Shown here: positions 47,935 to 61,101 of the stretch, one piece after another
Position numbering within the stretch: the stretch's first letter is position 1
Layout of the letters: each line of letters starts with the position of its first letter
From: Ailurus styani
Lineage: Eukaryota; Chordata; Mammalia; Carnivora; Ailuridae
Direction: 5' to 3'
Length of the DNA: 64,000 nt
NCBI GenBank assembly: GCA_002007465.1
Contig: LNAC01000066.1
Span: 1,030,381 to 1,094,380, forward strand
Notes under the pieces: generated by a model
Database searches by the model: none
Seen by the model: the letters and a program-made list of their open reading frames with translations, nothing else
What the model was told of the DNA's origin: nothing
Position numbers and translations under genes: made by a program

Positions 47935-48050
47935 TTGGAACTAGAAAATCCAAGTTTGAGTCTCAGTTCCACCATTAGTCCTATGTGAGATCCCAACCAG
48001 CCTTCCTGAGTAATGTGAAGTCATTTGTCTCAGTAAAATCTAAAGGATAG
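47935..48050 (+). mobile_element. Possible MIR fragment
   Basis: aatccaagtttgagtctcag and ttccaccattagtcctatgt fit the MIR 5' half only. Confidence 0.4.
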
Positions 48051-48446
48051 AAACACTGTCCATCTCTCAAAGAGATATTGAGACTATCAGAGAGTAAGGT
48101 AGGTGTGAAAACAGGCTGTCCATTCTAAACTACCACACAAGTGTAAAATGGCATGACTTATTCTAGAAGACAAATTACATACGGTGAAAGGAAATGAGCC
48201 TGTGGTGATCTAATCTCAGGCCCCACCCATTCCTCCATTCCCTCACCTTCTGCAAGACAGCGTAACTTTTCAATTCACCTAATTCACAGAATGAAAGCCA
48301 GGCATCCACAGTCCTCTAAGTAAGACTCCACTTCCTCTCCCTAATAGCCCCTCGTCCCAACCTGGCATGCAATGACTAGACCGTTCACAAATTGCTCCTG
48401 TGGGCCCAAAGGCCCAAAGAGGCTTTTTTGTTTTGTTTTGTTCTGC

Positions 48447-48466
48447 CTTTTTTTTTTTTTTTTTTT

Positions 48467-48497
<31 letters not shown>
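48447..48497. repeat. Poly(T) tract
   Basis: About 50 bases of T broken once by cc. No SINE body is attached, so it may be the remnant of a retroposon tail or slippage. Confidence 0.95.
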
Positions 48498-49216
48498 GGA
48501 TCACCAGTTTCCTAAATGACTAAAGAATTAGCTAGGCATTGGAAGTCATTTAGACATTAGAACTATTGACATAAGAGAACACAGGTTTAAAAAGTCACAT
48601 TACAAGTTATTGCTAAGACATTTGGAACTTTCATTAGGAATTTTGGAAAGGCTGGGCTTTCTGATTAACACACGAATCATAGGAAATGATTCTGCTACTT
48701 TGCTTCTCTAATAACATGGCACTTCCTTGGCCTAACCTTAAGCTGACCCCTTTTATAATGTAATAAAATATTAATCAGGACCACCCTCACCAGACTCATT
48801 ATCAGAGTTTGTCTAGTGATGAAGAGCCTTAGTCTTTACATGATATGTGGGTTGAATAAATAACTGAATGTTTTTTAAAAAAAGTTCAAGGTAAGCACTA
48901 GAAGAAGATAAACAAGAAGTGTAACTTCCAAACCCCTTATTTATAATTTTTTAAAGAATTGGAAGTTTCTGACTCACTTTCTAATCTGGCATCAAAATAT
49001 CTTGGCTCTTTTCTTCCTGGGATCCTCCCAGTGAAGGGCCACATTATGACCTTCTTTTCTTCTTCTTCTTCTTTTTTTTTTTTTTTAAAGTGCCTTGCTT
49101 TCTTTTGGCTGCCACAGACTTCATGAAGTCTCCAAGCCTACGAACTGAGAGCTTAATGCAGATCGAGGGTGCCTCGGACAGGGCTCGGGACAGTTTGCAT
49201 CAAAGTACAGTTGGCC

Positions 49217-49426
49217 TTGGGCCCCTGGGTGGCTCAGTGAGTTAAGCGTCTGACTCTTGATTTCAGCTCAGGTCATGATCTCAGAGTCATGAGATCAAGC
49301 CCTGAGTTGGGCTCTGTCCTGGGTGTGAACCTGCTTAAGATTCTCTCCCTTTCCCTCCATCACCCCCTGTCCCCCTCGTTCATGTGCATGCTCTCTCTCT
49401 TAAAATAAAATAACATAAAATAAAAA
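49217..49426 (+). mobile_element. Older Can-SINE
   Basis: The head gcccctgggtggctcagtga, the body with a long pyrimidine region, and a taaaataaaa tail are visible. Only a short duplication (acagttg) is recognisable. Confidence 0.85.
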
Positions 49427-49439
49427 ACAGTTGCCCAGA

Positions 49440-49600
49440 CCACCTGTGTCAGTGTCCTGATGTCAAAATGGCACAGCCAGGGATTCTAGTTTGGTGGCTT
49501 GGGGATGCATGTAGGAATCAACATTTTTAACAAGACATTTGATTCTGACAAACTCAAAAATTTGAGAAACTCCTAGACTACTGGTTTCTCCCAGTCACAT
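49440..49600. mobile_element. Degenerate hAT-type (MER5A-like) fragment
   Basis: ggcacagccagggattctag and gagaaactcctagactactg are reminiscent of a MER5-type element. Weak match. Confidence 0.3.
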
Positions 49601-50145
49601 GTTAACAGAATTAGTATTTATTTTTACTCTGGAGATTTCTTATAGACAAAGCCTATCTTTGAATGGTTGCCCTGGAATTTTTAACTACAGGATGCACTTC
49701 AAAAGTTTTTTTTTTTTTTAGCATACTTCCCTGATTCTAAGACACACACCTTCACATATTAATAACTTGGAATTTGGCCATCATGATGGAAGTCATTGCT
49801 TGCATGTGCACACAAAAACTTGCAGGAGGAGGTGTCAGTTAGTTGGAAAAGAATCTCAGACAGTAGTCAGGCTAGCTTTTAAGACATGCTGTATTACTGA
49901 TGATCTTAATGGCCCAGGACCTAGACTCTGTGAAAAAGACATGATATTGACACGTGATTCAGAATGACCAGATATGAATTTGAAGTCATTTAGAAATACT
50001 TTAACTAATTTATTGAATTTATATTTTTCTTCCTATGAAAGTTCAAAAGTTCTAAATGAATAGAAATCTGTGTCCAGATTAACCTAAAAGAGTGCTTTCA
50101 GTAAGTCAAACACTATACTTCAATAATTAAATTTTTTAAAAGTGT

Positions 50146-50341
50146 GGGCGCCTGGGTGGCTCAGTGGGTTAAAGCCTCTGCTTTCGGCTCAGGTCATGAT
50201 CCCAGGGTCCTGGGATCGAGGCCCGCATCGGGCTCCCTGCTCAGCAGGGAGCCTGCTTCCTCCTCTCTCTCTGCCTGCCTCTCTGCCTTCTTGTAATCTC
50301 TCTCTCGCTCTGTGTCAAATAAATAAATAAAAACTTAAAAA
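50146..50341 (+). mobile_element. Young Can-SINE
   Basis: Near-consensus full-length copy. The AT-rich duplication (aaatttttt[a/t][a/t]aaagtgt type) is at 50,129-50,145 and 50,342-50,358. Confidence 0.93.
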
Positions 50342-50359
50342 AAATTTTTTTAAAGTGTA

Positions 50360-52030
50360 AATAAAAATTCAAGAGCTATAGAAGCATGATGTCAGAGTTT
50401 AATTAGAAGAATTCACTTCATAGTGTAGATTATACTGATAACATCTTAGATTCAATGAAATATAGTTGTTGTCCAAATAAATAGACCTTCTTTTATTTTT
50501 GTTGACCTACCACCAACAGTTTGCTAAGCAAATGTTTTTACCAACCTTTAATCCACTACAACTTTAAGGGATGGAATCAAAGAACTTTTGCAAGCTGCCT
50601 GATAAACATCATCCTAATTTGATTAGACCAGAGGTATTTTAGGGTGAGATTGATGTGCTGTGCTTGTATATGTGTACATATAGGTATATATTTCCATATT
50701 TGTATCTATGGGTGCCCATACATGAGATATGTGCCCACTTTCAGTTTGCAAAGTGCACTTCCCATACCCACGCGCACACATGCCCAGCTTACATTTCTCA
50801 CTGTGGACCATGAGCCCGTGTATACACCACCACTTCCAGACAACATGCTGAGCCTGGCTCCTTTGTAAATATATCTAGGAAGTACTCACTGAATAAAACA
50901 CCAAACAATGTCTCCAAATATGAAAGGAATCCAACATACTTTTGGCTTTCTGCATTCAAAGTATTCTCAAGATGGCAAATCCCAATTTTAACTTTATGCG
51001 GTCTAGTCTACAAAGTTGGTTTATAAAGGATCAGCACTTATAATAGATAATTTGATGAGCACTGATCCATACTGACTTTTTAGTATCAATGCCTTCATTT
51101 TATGAAATTAAAATAATGGAACTTCAAATAAGACCATGAATGATCACCTTGTAAGCACCCCATGTGCAAACAAGAGGCTATACTGAAAACAAGACTTGTA
51201 GGCTATCTAATCTGCCCAGAGAATAGTTTGCAGGCATTTTTGAAGGGACTGGTGAGGAAGCCACTTAGTAAAACTGTTTGAAAGGGAGATAACAAGTGTG
51301 GCATGCTTGCCGTGATAACCTTCTCCTAACCGGTTGAAACACACACACACCATACGAGCAAAAAATGGTGAGGCACCCACTCTGTTTAACCGTCCTACAT
51401 GGTGAGCCTTCAAGATTGTGTACTTGCAGTTGGAAAGCTACGCAGACCTGCTGCAGGAAGACATGCTTCTCTTCTGCGGGGTGGGATACATCATCGGAGC
51501 CCTTGACATTCAATTAGGAGAGTCCAAGTCTTCAAATGCAAAGTAATGCTTTCTCCCATGTATGGTCCCACTGCTGGGCCAATTAGCATGAAGAGGTAAT
51601 CAAAGACCTTTAGTACCTGAAAAGAGGAGAAGCAGGTCAAAGCAATAAACATTGTCCTCCAAAGACTCTCCAGCCCTAAATACACCAGTGCTCTGAGCTT
51701 AGAGCCAGAAAAAGTATGACTGAAGAAGTGGTTCAAGGTAAGTTGCTTACTCAATGGCTAAAGAAACTAGAGTTAAGAAACGCTTCATACCTTGGAATTT
51801 TGTTATTCATTTTTTGACTAAATATATATTTTAAACTTTCCGGTTTTTAAAAAATCTTGCCCAATAGTAGTTATACAACATTAGTATTTATAGGTTAGTA
51901 AGTAACTAAATGTTTCCTTCATAGGAAACAGAAATGACCAGATTGTAGGCAAATGTGTCCACAGTCAATGACTTATGTAGCCTGGACCTGCTCCTCCATC
52001 CACCCGCTTGACTTCCTTTCTCCATCCATC
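50360..52030. other. Intergenic, repeat-poor
   Basis: No repeat or gene is recognised apart from short ca and ta runs near 50,680 and 51,340. Confidence 0.5.
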
Positions 52031-52040
52031 AAAATACTTC

Positions 52041-52266
52041 GTGGCTCAGTCGTTAAGCGTCTGCTTTTGGCTCAGGTCATGATCCCAGGGTCCTGGGATC
52101 GAGTCCCACATTGGGCTCCTTGCTCGGTGGGAAACCTGCTTCTCCCTCTCCCACTCCCCCTGTTGGTGTTCCCTCTCTCACTGTGTCTCTCTCTGTCAAA
52201 TAAATAAAATCTTTAAAAATAAAATAAAATAAAATAAAAGTCTTTAAAAAAAAAAAAGAAAGAAAG
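52041..52266 (+). mobile_element. Can-SINE lacking its first bases
   Basis: It starts at gtggctcagtcgttaagc, missing the usual gggcgcctgg. The tail is long and mixed (aaaataaaa, then agaaagaaa). The duplication aaatacttc is at 52,032-52,040 and 52,267-52,275, so this is a 5'-truncated insertion and not a later deletion. Confidence 0.9.
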
Positions 52267-52874
52267 AAATACTTCATCCCCGGAGGCTGTGATGCCAGGG
52301 GCTGTGTGATACCCTCACTGATCTCCTCGCTGAGCCTCACGGGTCCAGGCATTCATTCCTACACTTCTAGCAGTGTCCTTTCCATCCAGGGGGCCGTCTA
52401 GTTCCCATGAGCAGAAATCGTTTTGTGATTATTGCTGCGGTCTTCACAGTGCTTGGCTCAGGTCCTGCACATCCGAGGCGGACAAGAGATGGCGTCGCCT
52501 CTGAGAAGAAATAAGCAAACCAGAGAGCCTCACGAACCCCAGCTCCCCAAGGCATAGTGAAGGGGCTGCACCTCCCCACCCCCAGCATCCTCCCGCCCTG
52601 CCTACGCTCTCAAGGAGCCATGCTTTGAGGAGTGTGTTCTCACTTCACCCTCTTCTAAAATTAAAATGGTGGAGACAGCACCAACATTACATCACTCACA
52701 TGTGACTGGGAATGTTGATTGGACCACTTTCCTTTCTACCCTGCCCCTGCTGGTCCCACCTCCGCCTCCGGCACCGAGCCCGCTACTCCCTGTGACCCCT
52801 AGCTCCTCTTTCACAAAGGAATGGAGGATGGAAGCAGCAAATTTATTTCACCATAGAGAGCAGTGCCTAAGAAT

Positions 52875-53075
52875 GCCCAATTTGGGAGTCAGATCACTTG
52901 GGTTCCAATCCTAAGTATACAACTTATTAATACTACAAACTGAGCACATTTATGTCAGTAAGCCTTGATTTCCCCAGGTGCAGAAACACATAAGAATGCC
53001 AACTTCATAGGTTTGAACTGACACACGGGGCCCAGGTCCTGGCAAGCAGTGAGCACTCAAATGTGTTAATAACAA
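52875..53075 (+). mobile_element. MIR element
   Basis: gagtcagatcacttgggttc, gccttgatttccccaggtgc, acttcataggtttgaactga and ggcaagcagtgagcactcaa follow MIR in order. Confidence 0.62.
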
Positions 53076-53079
53076 CATG

Positions 53080-54765
53080 GGCTGGACCTCCACCAGATGC
53101 CTCCTCTTGCTGTGGCTCCCCATGACCCCTTGATTCCTGGTCTCAGAGCACCCAAGCAGAGGTACACAATGCAAAAAGAGGGGAGAGAAAAGATCCCCAG
53201 GAAGTGACAGAAGCTCTGGCTGTGTAGCCACCCACTAACCCCACTGATGCCATTTACGTATGGTGGGGGGGAGGTGTGGATAAAGTTTCACTGATACAAT
53301 AAAAAGTCAGTTTAGCCCCAGACTGTTAAAGAGGTTTATTTTTGTAGGCATGGCCTTGCACATGTGGAAACAGCCCTCAGCATTGGTCCAGGGTTTGGGG
53401 GGCTCTGGGGTCTGCAGCATCCAGCTGCAAGGCTGAAGTTCAAGGCAGCCAGGAGTGGGCCTTATTTATAACAGCCTGAAGTTTCCAAGCGAGCAGAACA
53501 ACAAGACCTTGCACGAGATGAGTCATACCGACTCCCAGGATCAGAGAAGTCACAGAGGATCAAAGAACAGATGAGCCTTCCAGCTCCCTGCCCCTCTCAA
53601 ACTAAAAAACGACTTTCAGAGGGCTCACTCTAATCTGTTCCAACTAATTTTCAGGGATTGAGTTGAGAGGAAGAATCAACAGGAGATTTAGCTGCTATAG
53701 CCACTTGGATCCCTGACAAAGTGGGCTTCAGTGGAATAATAAAAAGCAATGTTTTTCCCACAGCAGAATGTATGGAAGTCAAAACCTTACTCGTGACAAA
53801 GAGATTAAAGACATAACTTAGTAGCGTGTCAAGCAATCAAAAATAAACATGGATGGCATTGAGCAACTCGCAATGCACCACAAATAAATGTTACTTATTT
53901 ATTCAAGGACGCTTATGCAACTGTTTTCAAAGGGCGCGCGTATTTTGCTTTCCTGTTTAATTCTTTGTCCCATTATGATGTCTGCCCACCAGCCACAGGG
54001 CAGGTGGCAGAGTCATGTCACAAGCGCTGGATCACGACATTCAGTTTTCATCCCACTGATCACCTCACTCTGCAAAGCAACATAGATGAGTTTGGCACAG
54101 TCACCTTGGCTTCATGAGTGGAAATGCGGTTGATTAAAAAGGATTTTGACTAAAGGGCCAGGGAGCAAGGGGACTCTCCCTTGTTCGCGCCTGTTGTGGG
54201 AGCCTGGCTACCACGCACACACTCCCCTGTCGGCTCCTGCCTGGGTGTCTTGCAAACAAGGGCAACTGGCAAAGCAGTACGCATGCCCTAGATCTGCCAG
54301 AGCAGACTTCACGGGGAAGACGAGACCACTTCCCCCCGTGGCCCATCCTAGACCAGTGCCCCAGAAGCCAAGCAGAGCTATACTTTGGGCTGCATGATGA
54401 GGGCACGCCAGCTTCTTACCTGGTGTCCTCAGAGACTGCGGACAAGACTAACATGGCATGTCAGTACTCAACTCCAGCCTTACCCCCCCAGCTCAGCACT
54501 CATGCTTCCGGAAAGGCTGGTCTCTCCTGGCTGAGGACCAAGATCCCACGAGCAAGCTACAGAATTTCCCTATGAGCACTGGTGGCTAGGAAGGGATTCA
54601 CCCCTCTCCTCGCATGATCACAGGCTGACCAGGACTAACTGCTCTAGGCACCGGGGCATCCAGGTATCTATGGAGAAGCCAGACTCACCTTTAACAAGTG
54701 AACTCTGACCTCTACCAGGTATAAGCTGCTTCATATAGTCCCATACCTGCTACCCACTCTGCCTG
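53080..54765. other. Intergenic, no gene seen
   Basis: A GC-moderate stretch without recognisable repeats. It contains a candidate FOX:ETS site at 53,948-53,960. Confidence 0.45.
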
Positions 54766-54769
54766 CTGG

Positions 54770-55255
54770 GCCCTGTCTATGGACCATCTGAGCACAAAGG
54801 ACAGATGTCTAAGGTACTCTTCCACTATTTCTCCACCCATCCCAAATGCAGTCTCTGCCCTTTCCTGCCAAGCTTCATGCCCTCCAAGGACTACATCACC
54901 GAGGCTCCCTTGCCTTCCAGCTTCTCTTTGGATGGGATGCCAATGGGGATCAGAGGAGGAGAGAGGGTTTTGGTGTTTCTTCCCTACTCCTTCCCTGCTT
55001 TAGCCTGCGTTTGTGGCAGGGCCTGTGTCCTTCCATGCTCACAGCTCCTGTGGGGCACCCTCCTCCACAGCTGAGCTCTCCTGGGCACTGAGGAGTAGCA
55101 GTGGCTCCCTGATCTGCAAGTCCCTGGACACTCAAGTCCCTTTCCCCTGCCCACTCCTCAGTGAGTAGTCCCTTCATTAAAGTCTCTTCATTTGAACCTC
55201 CTGAGTCAGATGCTGTTTCCTGCCAAGATCTGACTGAAACCATATCTTTCAGCAA
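54770..55255. mobile_element. Possible degenerate LTR-like segment
   Basis: A pyrimidine-rich stretch carries cattaaagtctcttcatttg and gatgctgtttcctgccaaga near its right end, which resemble LTR poly(A)-signal and terminal segments. It has several overlapping short open frames, none recognisable. Low certainty. Confidence 0.25.
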
Positions 55256-57050
55256 TAATATCCTGTGCGTTTCACACTTGTGGTCTGAGCAGACGTCTAC
55301 ATGCTTTGTTGAAACAGTATCCTGAAAGAGGTGCATTGTGGGCACTAGAATTATGACTTCTGATTCAGGTGGGTAAGTAACTGTACGTGGGCTCTTTCTG
55401 TAACTTGGGACTTTAGACTATAAAAGGGTCTGTTCCTAATGATTAAGTCCAATTATGTCAAGTTTACTGAACAGTTACTTTGAAAATCACATATATAAAC
55501 ACACATATATATCTCAACTAAATAGTAGCACTGATAAGATTTCAGGTCTAAACTTTGTGTTTACTTGTGAACTGGAGAAAACACTAATCCCTGTTGTAGA
55601 CTTGTCTGAATTGTCCCTTATCTTCTACTTGCATTGTCCATATTCAGATGATCCTTCTATGTATGTTCCATGTTGATCTTGTTCTGTGTCCAGGACTTGA
55701 TTCTCTGTCTAGAAAATGAATTTCATCAGGGGCTAAGCCTTCACTGCTAAATTATCATGAAGTCTTGGCTTCGTTCTGATGCATTTGGCAAAATGCTGGC
55801 TGCCTACCACTTTTATTCCTTGTTTTCCTGTTGGAACAGTAATCTTTTATTTAATAAGTTAAAAATATAGTTCAGGATGCCAATTGTTGCCATTGGTAAT
55901 TATTAGTACTTTAAAACTTGAGAAGGAAGAGATTTTCTCCAGAAAATTATTTTTTTCAGATAAAATAGTAGACTTACCATATGTTGGTTTTGACCACGGG
56001 ATTCTATATCCATTTTTTTCTGACTCTTTTCTCCAAAAGGATTGGTCATTTGGATGCACATGACCTTCCCCATCACCAGTCTCTTTTCTGTATGGATCTC
56101 TTCTGACACCTTCATAAAATAAAAGCTTAAAGAACAAACAATTAAGACTATTCTAGATGTCTGCCAGGGGAAGTTGATGGGCCTGCTAGGAGAGTGTTTC
56201 TTCTCCCCGAGCTATAAATTATTAAAAGCCTCCTCATCTTATAGAATACTGAGCACCAGGATTTAAATCCCACACCAAGCATCCTTGGCTTTGTTGAGTT
56301 GGTCTCTTCGAATACTGTCAGCTGGTACTACAACCTACTGGCCTCAATCCTATCGAGTGAGTCACAAGGACACTTGTCCGACTTCTGACTGCATGAGACT
56401 TTGTTCTTACAACAGGTGTCTGGCAGTTAGTACCATAAGACCAGTGCCATTCAGAGAAGGGCCGTCTTCCTCAGCATCATGCTAACCTGCTGCCCCGCTT
56501 CCTATATTCTTGCTCCATGTTACATGGAAATGGCTCCTCTGTGTGTGAATGCAGTCGATGAACTGGAAGCACATAACTTCTGGAGCCCTCACTCTTCATC
56601 TTCTTTGCTTTTTCAGAGAAGGGTTTAAAATTCACTCTAGTGAGAAGAGTACTCTCTGGATGAAATCCAAACTTTAAAATATTTCTCTGGCTACCTCCCA
56701 CACAATCTACACACACACTGGGCAGAAATACATGTGCCTCAGCACTTCTCGTTTAACAGTTTTAAACATCTCAGCATTGGCAGCTCAGGAGCTTCTGTCT
56801 TATCAGTTACCCAATCATATGCAAAAACAAAATATGTCTAGAGCCAGCCTGTTACGTAGCCAGAATAGATGATGCCAATGTGGTGTGACTTGATCAAAAC
56901 AATAATTTCTCTACGCAAACCACCTTCATCCTGGCCACCATATCTGGCAGCCCATCACTAAGGATGTTTTCTTGGGACCTATAGAGTTTTTATTATTATT
57001 ATTTAAGAAACATTAAATAAAATGAGGCACGATAAAGAGGCAATACTTTA

Positions 57051-57282
57051 TTCTTTTTATTTTTTTTAAAGTATTTGTTTTTTTAAAGACTTTATTTATT
57101 CATTTGACACACAGAGAGAGATTACAAGTAGGCAGAGAGGCAGGCAGAGAGAGAGAGGAGTGAGGAGGAAACAGGCTCCCTGCTGAGCAGAGAGCCCGAT
57201 GTGGGCCTCGATCCCAGGACCCTGGGATCATGACCTGAGCCGAAGGCAGCGGCTTTAACCCACTGAGCCACCCAGGCGCCCC
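57051..57282 (-). mobile_element. Young Can-SINE
   Basis: The 16-base perfect duplication aagaggcaatacttta is at 57,035-57,050 and 57,283-57,298. Full-length with intact head. Confidence 0.94.
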
Positions 57283-58229
57283 AAGAGGCAATACTTTAAA
57301 ATATTTTTGAGCTACGAGATGTTGGCAGGTATTTGCTGACAATAAATCCTTGCAGATGAGGATTATTAAGAGAAATCAAGATGCTGAGAATAGAGATGAA
57401 AGTATCCCCATGGACACTTTTACCTTCTTTGGAATTTGGTCTTGACCAGTTCAGAAAATTCTGGGTTTTTATCTTGTTTTATTTTGTTTTGTTTATTTGT
57501 TTTTTGGCAAATTTCAGAAAGCATAGAAAGAACTAAAAGACACATTCAAAGTTTATTAAGGGAGAAATGATTAGAAGTGGATTTTGAAACATGTTCTTTC
57601 CTGTTGACACATGTTCAAAGAATGTCTGGAGGAAATACTAAATTAAAATACAGACTGATTCAACTATTGGCATCGAATCACTTACAATGTTATATGGCTG
57701 CTATCTTGAATATGAGGGAAAAGAAAAAGAAGCTTCCCAAAGTTATAATTTTGTTGATGAAAACAATGAAAATCTTAATTTAGAATCTATTTTATGTTAT
57801 TTTGATTTTATCACTGTGAATTCCCTGGGAGACATTTACTCAAAATGGCTCTATTATATTCCTGGTTCCTGATATTCCTGGTATAAAGAGTATAGGGAGG
57901 ACAAAGGCTTTAATATTTCAAATATAGAGTTAGTAACTATAAATATTCACCTATGAGTAATTCCTTCTCAGGTAAATTTTGAGTCTTCCTCCCAAAAAGT
58001 CAGGAAATATAGTAGACAGGTAACAAGTTACAAAATCTTGACTAACCACATAATTTGGCACAACCACCTACTTATTCTTTTGTTCACTTAGCAATTCCAT
58101 AGAATGTTCATTTTATACTGTGGGGAGCAGAGGAAGATAGTAGATATAAATATACTTTTGCCTGTTCTCACCTTGCTAACAGAATCCCTATTTTGTTCAG
58201 GGAACAAAGATGATCCAAACCCCAACTCC

Positions 58230-58650
58230 TCAGATGTGTCCAAGCCAGTCCAGTGGGAAATGGGAAACCTCATTCCTCTTGCTAGTTACTGCTTTCAGGA
58301 AGGCATGTGATCTTGTTCTCTCCAACGAAATGTGGGAGACAGAGATGCCAACGTGTTTCTGGGAAAGGCGTGGCATCCTAAATACACCTGCAGGAATTGC
58401 TGTGAATTTTTACGTCCCCTCTAATCTTGTACCCAAATGTGACACCTGGGGTCATGAGGTTAGTGAACACAAGGACTGAAGATGAACATCTGAGTCTTGA
58501 TAGTAACACTGAGCCCCGAATTAATCAACCCTGATGTCCTACCCCTGAGCTTCTTGTTACATGAGAAAGTGAATTTCCTTGTTGTTTAAGTACCTCTGGG
58601 TTGGGTTTTTTGCTACTTGCAGCTGAAATCATTCCTCGCTGATGCAAAGT
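58230..58650 (+). mobile_element. Possible old MaLR/MLT1-like LTR remnant
   Basis: aggcatgtgatcttgttctc, cttcttgttacatgagaaag, ttgtttaagtacctctgggt and ttgctacttgcagctgaaat resemble an ancient mammalian LTR. It has no internal viral gene and no open frame of note. Confidence 0.35.
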
Positions 58651-58659
58651 GCACAGACA

Positions 58660-60900
58660 CAGTTCTGGAGGAGCAAACACTCTCAGATGAATAGGCTGAA
58701 AATGAAAAATATTATAAAAGTACCAAGCGAAATGTTAACGTGATTTCTAAGGCTTCCTCTTGCTTTTGGAAGAGGGAAGAGGCCCTTCCACCCAGAATGA
58801 TTAGGAAGCACACCACGTGGAAGTTAGTAGGAGAGGCTAAAGGAGAGTGGTTGGTGCCACAATATCATGAAGAGAGGTCGTGATGGAAAACTGAAGATAT
58901 TCACTGTTTTCTATCATGAGTTGTATGGAATTTAGGTGTCTGGAGACATTCTATAAAAAGAAATGTTCTGTGATAAAATAAATTTGAGAAACTGAGCAAA
59001 CTCTAGCTCCACAGAGCCCCCTGGATAGTAACAATGCATATTAGCATTTAAAGGCTTGCAGAAGTCTTGAAGACCAGAACTACACTTATGTTCACTGAAT
59101 TCCCTATTTGTTCCTGAAACTTCTTGGACAACAGAACCGTTTTTGCTTCAGGACAACTGCTATCATCTCACCTGTGTCTAGTGCTATGTGGTACACACTT
59201 TGGGAAAGGTTGGGCTGAAGAGAGTAGAGAGACTTCTAGAGAGAATTTGGAGAACAGGAAGAGGAAGTGGCAGTAAAGAGGCAAATAGTGATCAAAGGGG
59301 TGAAAAATATACATATAACATATCAGGAGTCAGGGACAGAGGATGCTTCCAGGAAAAGCTGGTCAGCAGAGTAAAAGGATGCAAAGAAATAAAGAATGAG
59401 GACTGAAAAAAGCTGGCAAAAGTCACTGAAAATGTATTTCACTCATTAAGTGAGAAATGAAAACAATTTGTCAGGATGACAAGAGGTTGTAAGACATTGA
59501 TTTTGAAAGAAAGAAAAGGAATGATAAACTGAGGAACAAACATTCAAGTGAATATCTTTCATGAATAGATAGGTCTGTTGCTTGCATACGAAATTAATGT
59601 AGGGATACATGGATGGGTGATGGATGGATGGATGGATGGAAGGATGAATATCGAAGGAATGAGCTAGTGAACATGTAGAAATTCAAGTTGCTATTTAAAG
59701 AAATAATTAAAAGTTTAAGTCCCCAGGAGATGAGGAAAAGAATAAAGTTGTCCCTCTTCAGAGGTGTTTCCTGTTGACCAGGAAGAAAAGATGAGTATTT
59801 TGATAAAGATACAGGTAATCCTTCAACTTCTGAAGTAGAAGTTGGCACGATGGTATCTAGTAAAGTGGGAAACGGGATCCTGGAGAAGATGAGGAAAGTC
59901 TGGAAAAGATATTGTGGCCCATGATCTAGAGAATGACAAGAAATGAGTGAAAGAATTTCTACAGCGCAGTGAACACTACTCTTGAGCTGGTGGGGTGGCC
60001 CACTAGGCTCTGTGATTTCTGCAGGAGTATTCTTTAAGCTACAATCTGAGAAAGCAAATGGTAAGGGTGCTGTGTAGTTGGGTAGTTTCATAGTAGACAG
60101 TTAAGAAGGTAGACAAGCCTGAAGTTGATATGTGGGCCTTGTTATCATGACTGTCTTGTTCAGACTAAAAAGAGGTCAGACTTGTGCAGAAGAGAGCTAG
60201 TGGGCATGGCTCTGATGCAAGAAGGCCAGTGATTTGAAATTCTGGAGAGACTAGAAAATGTGTATTTCAGACTTGGGAGAGAAGAGGTGAATTAAGGAAC
60301 TGAAAGAAGGAAGGACGATTTACATGGTTCAAGATCTAAAAGAAATATCACAATTCCATTGTTGCTAAAAATCCATCACCTGACCCATCAACCATGAGAA
60401 TTTAGTAGATTGTGCCTTTGTTGACTTCTCTAAGTACGATGGTCTTTTCATCAGTGTTTGCTATCATTGTTATGCTATTAATATATCAAACCTATACTTC
60501 CTAAGCTTTGCCAAAAATATGCAACGTGCTTTATTTTTCATCCTCTAATCACCAAGATTTTAAAATATTATTTTAAATAATTATTTAAAATATTATCTAT
60601 AGGTCCCTATCGAGGAAACTTAACTAAAATATTATTTTATTTGTATTTATATTGATTTGCTCACCAGTTGAGCCCACTTACTGCTACTTTTATCTCTTTT
60701 GATCAATCTGTTAGGCCACTTCATATGTTTAAGATATTCTCTTTTGGGGGGGATGTTTTTCAATACAAATGACAAAAACATTTTGTCATAAGTCTTTGGA
60801 TATACCTATAATATTGTTTGCCTTATATTAAGTCATAAAATCTTATATGCTCTAACACTGATGGGTTCCTTTCTGCTTTCCCCTCTCAAACAATATTTTA
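58660..60900. other. Intergenic, AT-rich, no gene seen
   Basis: Contains the (GGAT)n tract and an AT palindrome near 60,558-60,597. The 165-codon minus frame at 59,594-60,091 shows no domain. Confidence 0.5.
59617..59650. repeat. (GGAT)n simple repeat
   Basis: A run of ggat units with small variants. Confidence 0.9.
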
Positions 60901-60914
60901 AATTTACCATTTCA

Positions 60915-61101
60915 GGAATACCTGGGTGGCTCTGTAGGTTAAGCATCAGACTCTTGATTTCAGCTCAGGTCATGAACCCAGGGTTTGTGGGAGTAAGCAA
61001 CAACTTTGAGATCAGCAGGGAGTCTGCTTGAGATTCTCTCTCTCTGCCCCCCACCACACATGCTCATGCTCTCTCTCTGAAATAAATAAATCTTTTTTTT
61101 T
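60915..61101 (+). mobile_element. Older Can-SINE
   Basis: The head is diverged (acctgggtggctctgtaggt) and the tail reads aataaataaatc. The duplication aattaccatttca (one mismatch on the left) is at 60,902-60,914 and 61,102-61,114. Confidence 0.87.

Noticed and set aside
59594..60091. 165-codon frame on the minus strand
   Set aside because: No domain or splice support; it overlaps a ggat simple repeat at one end.
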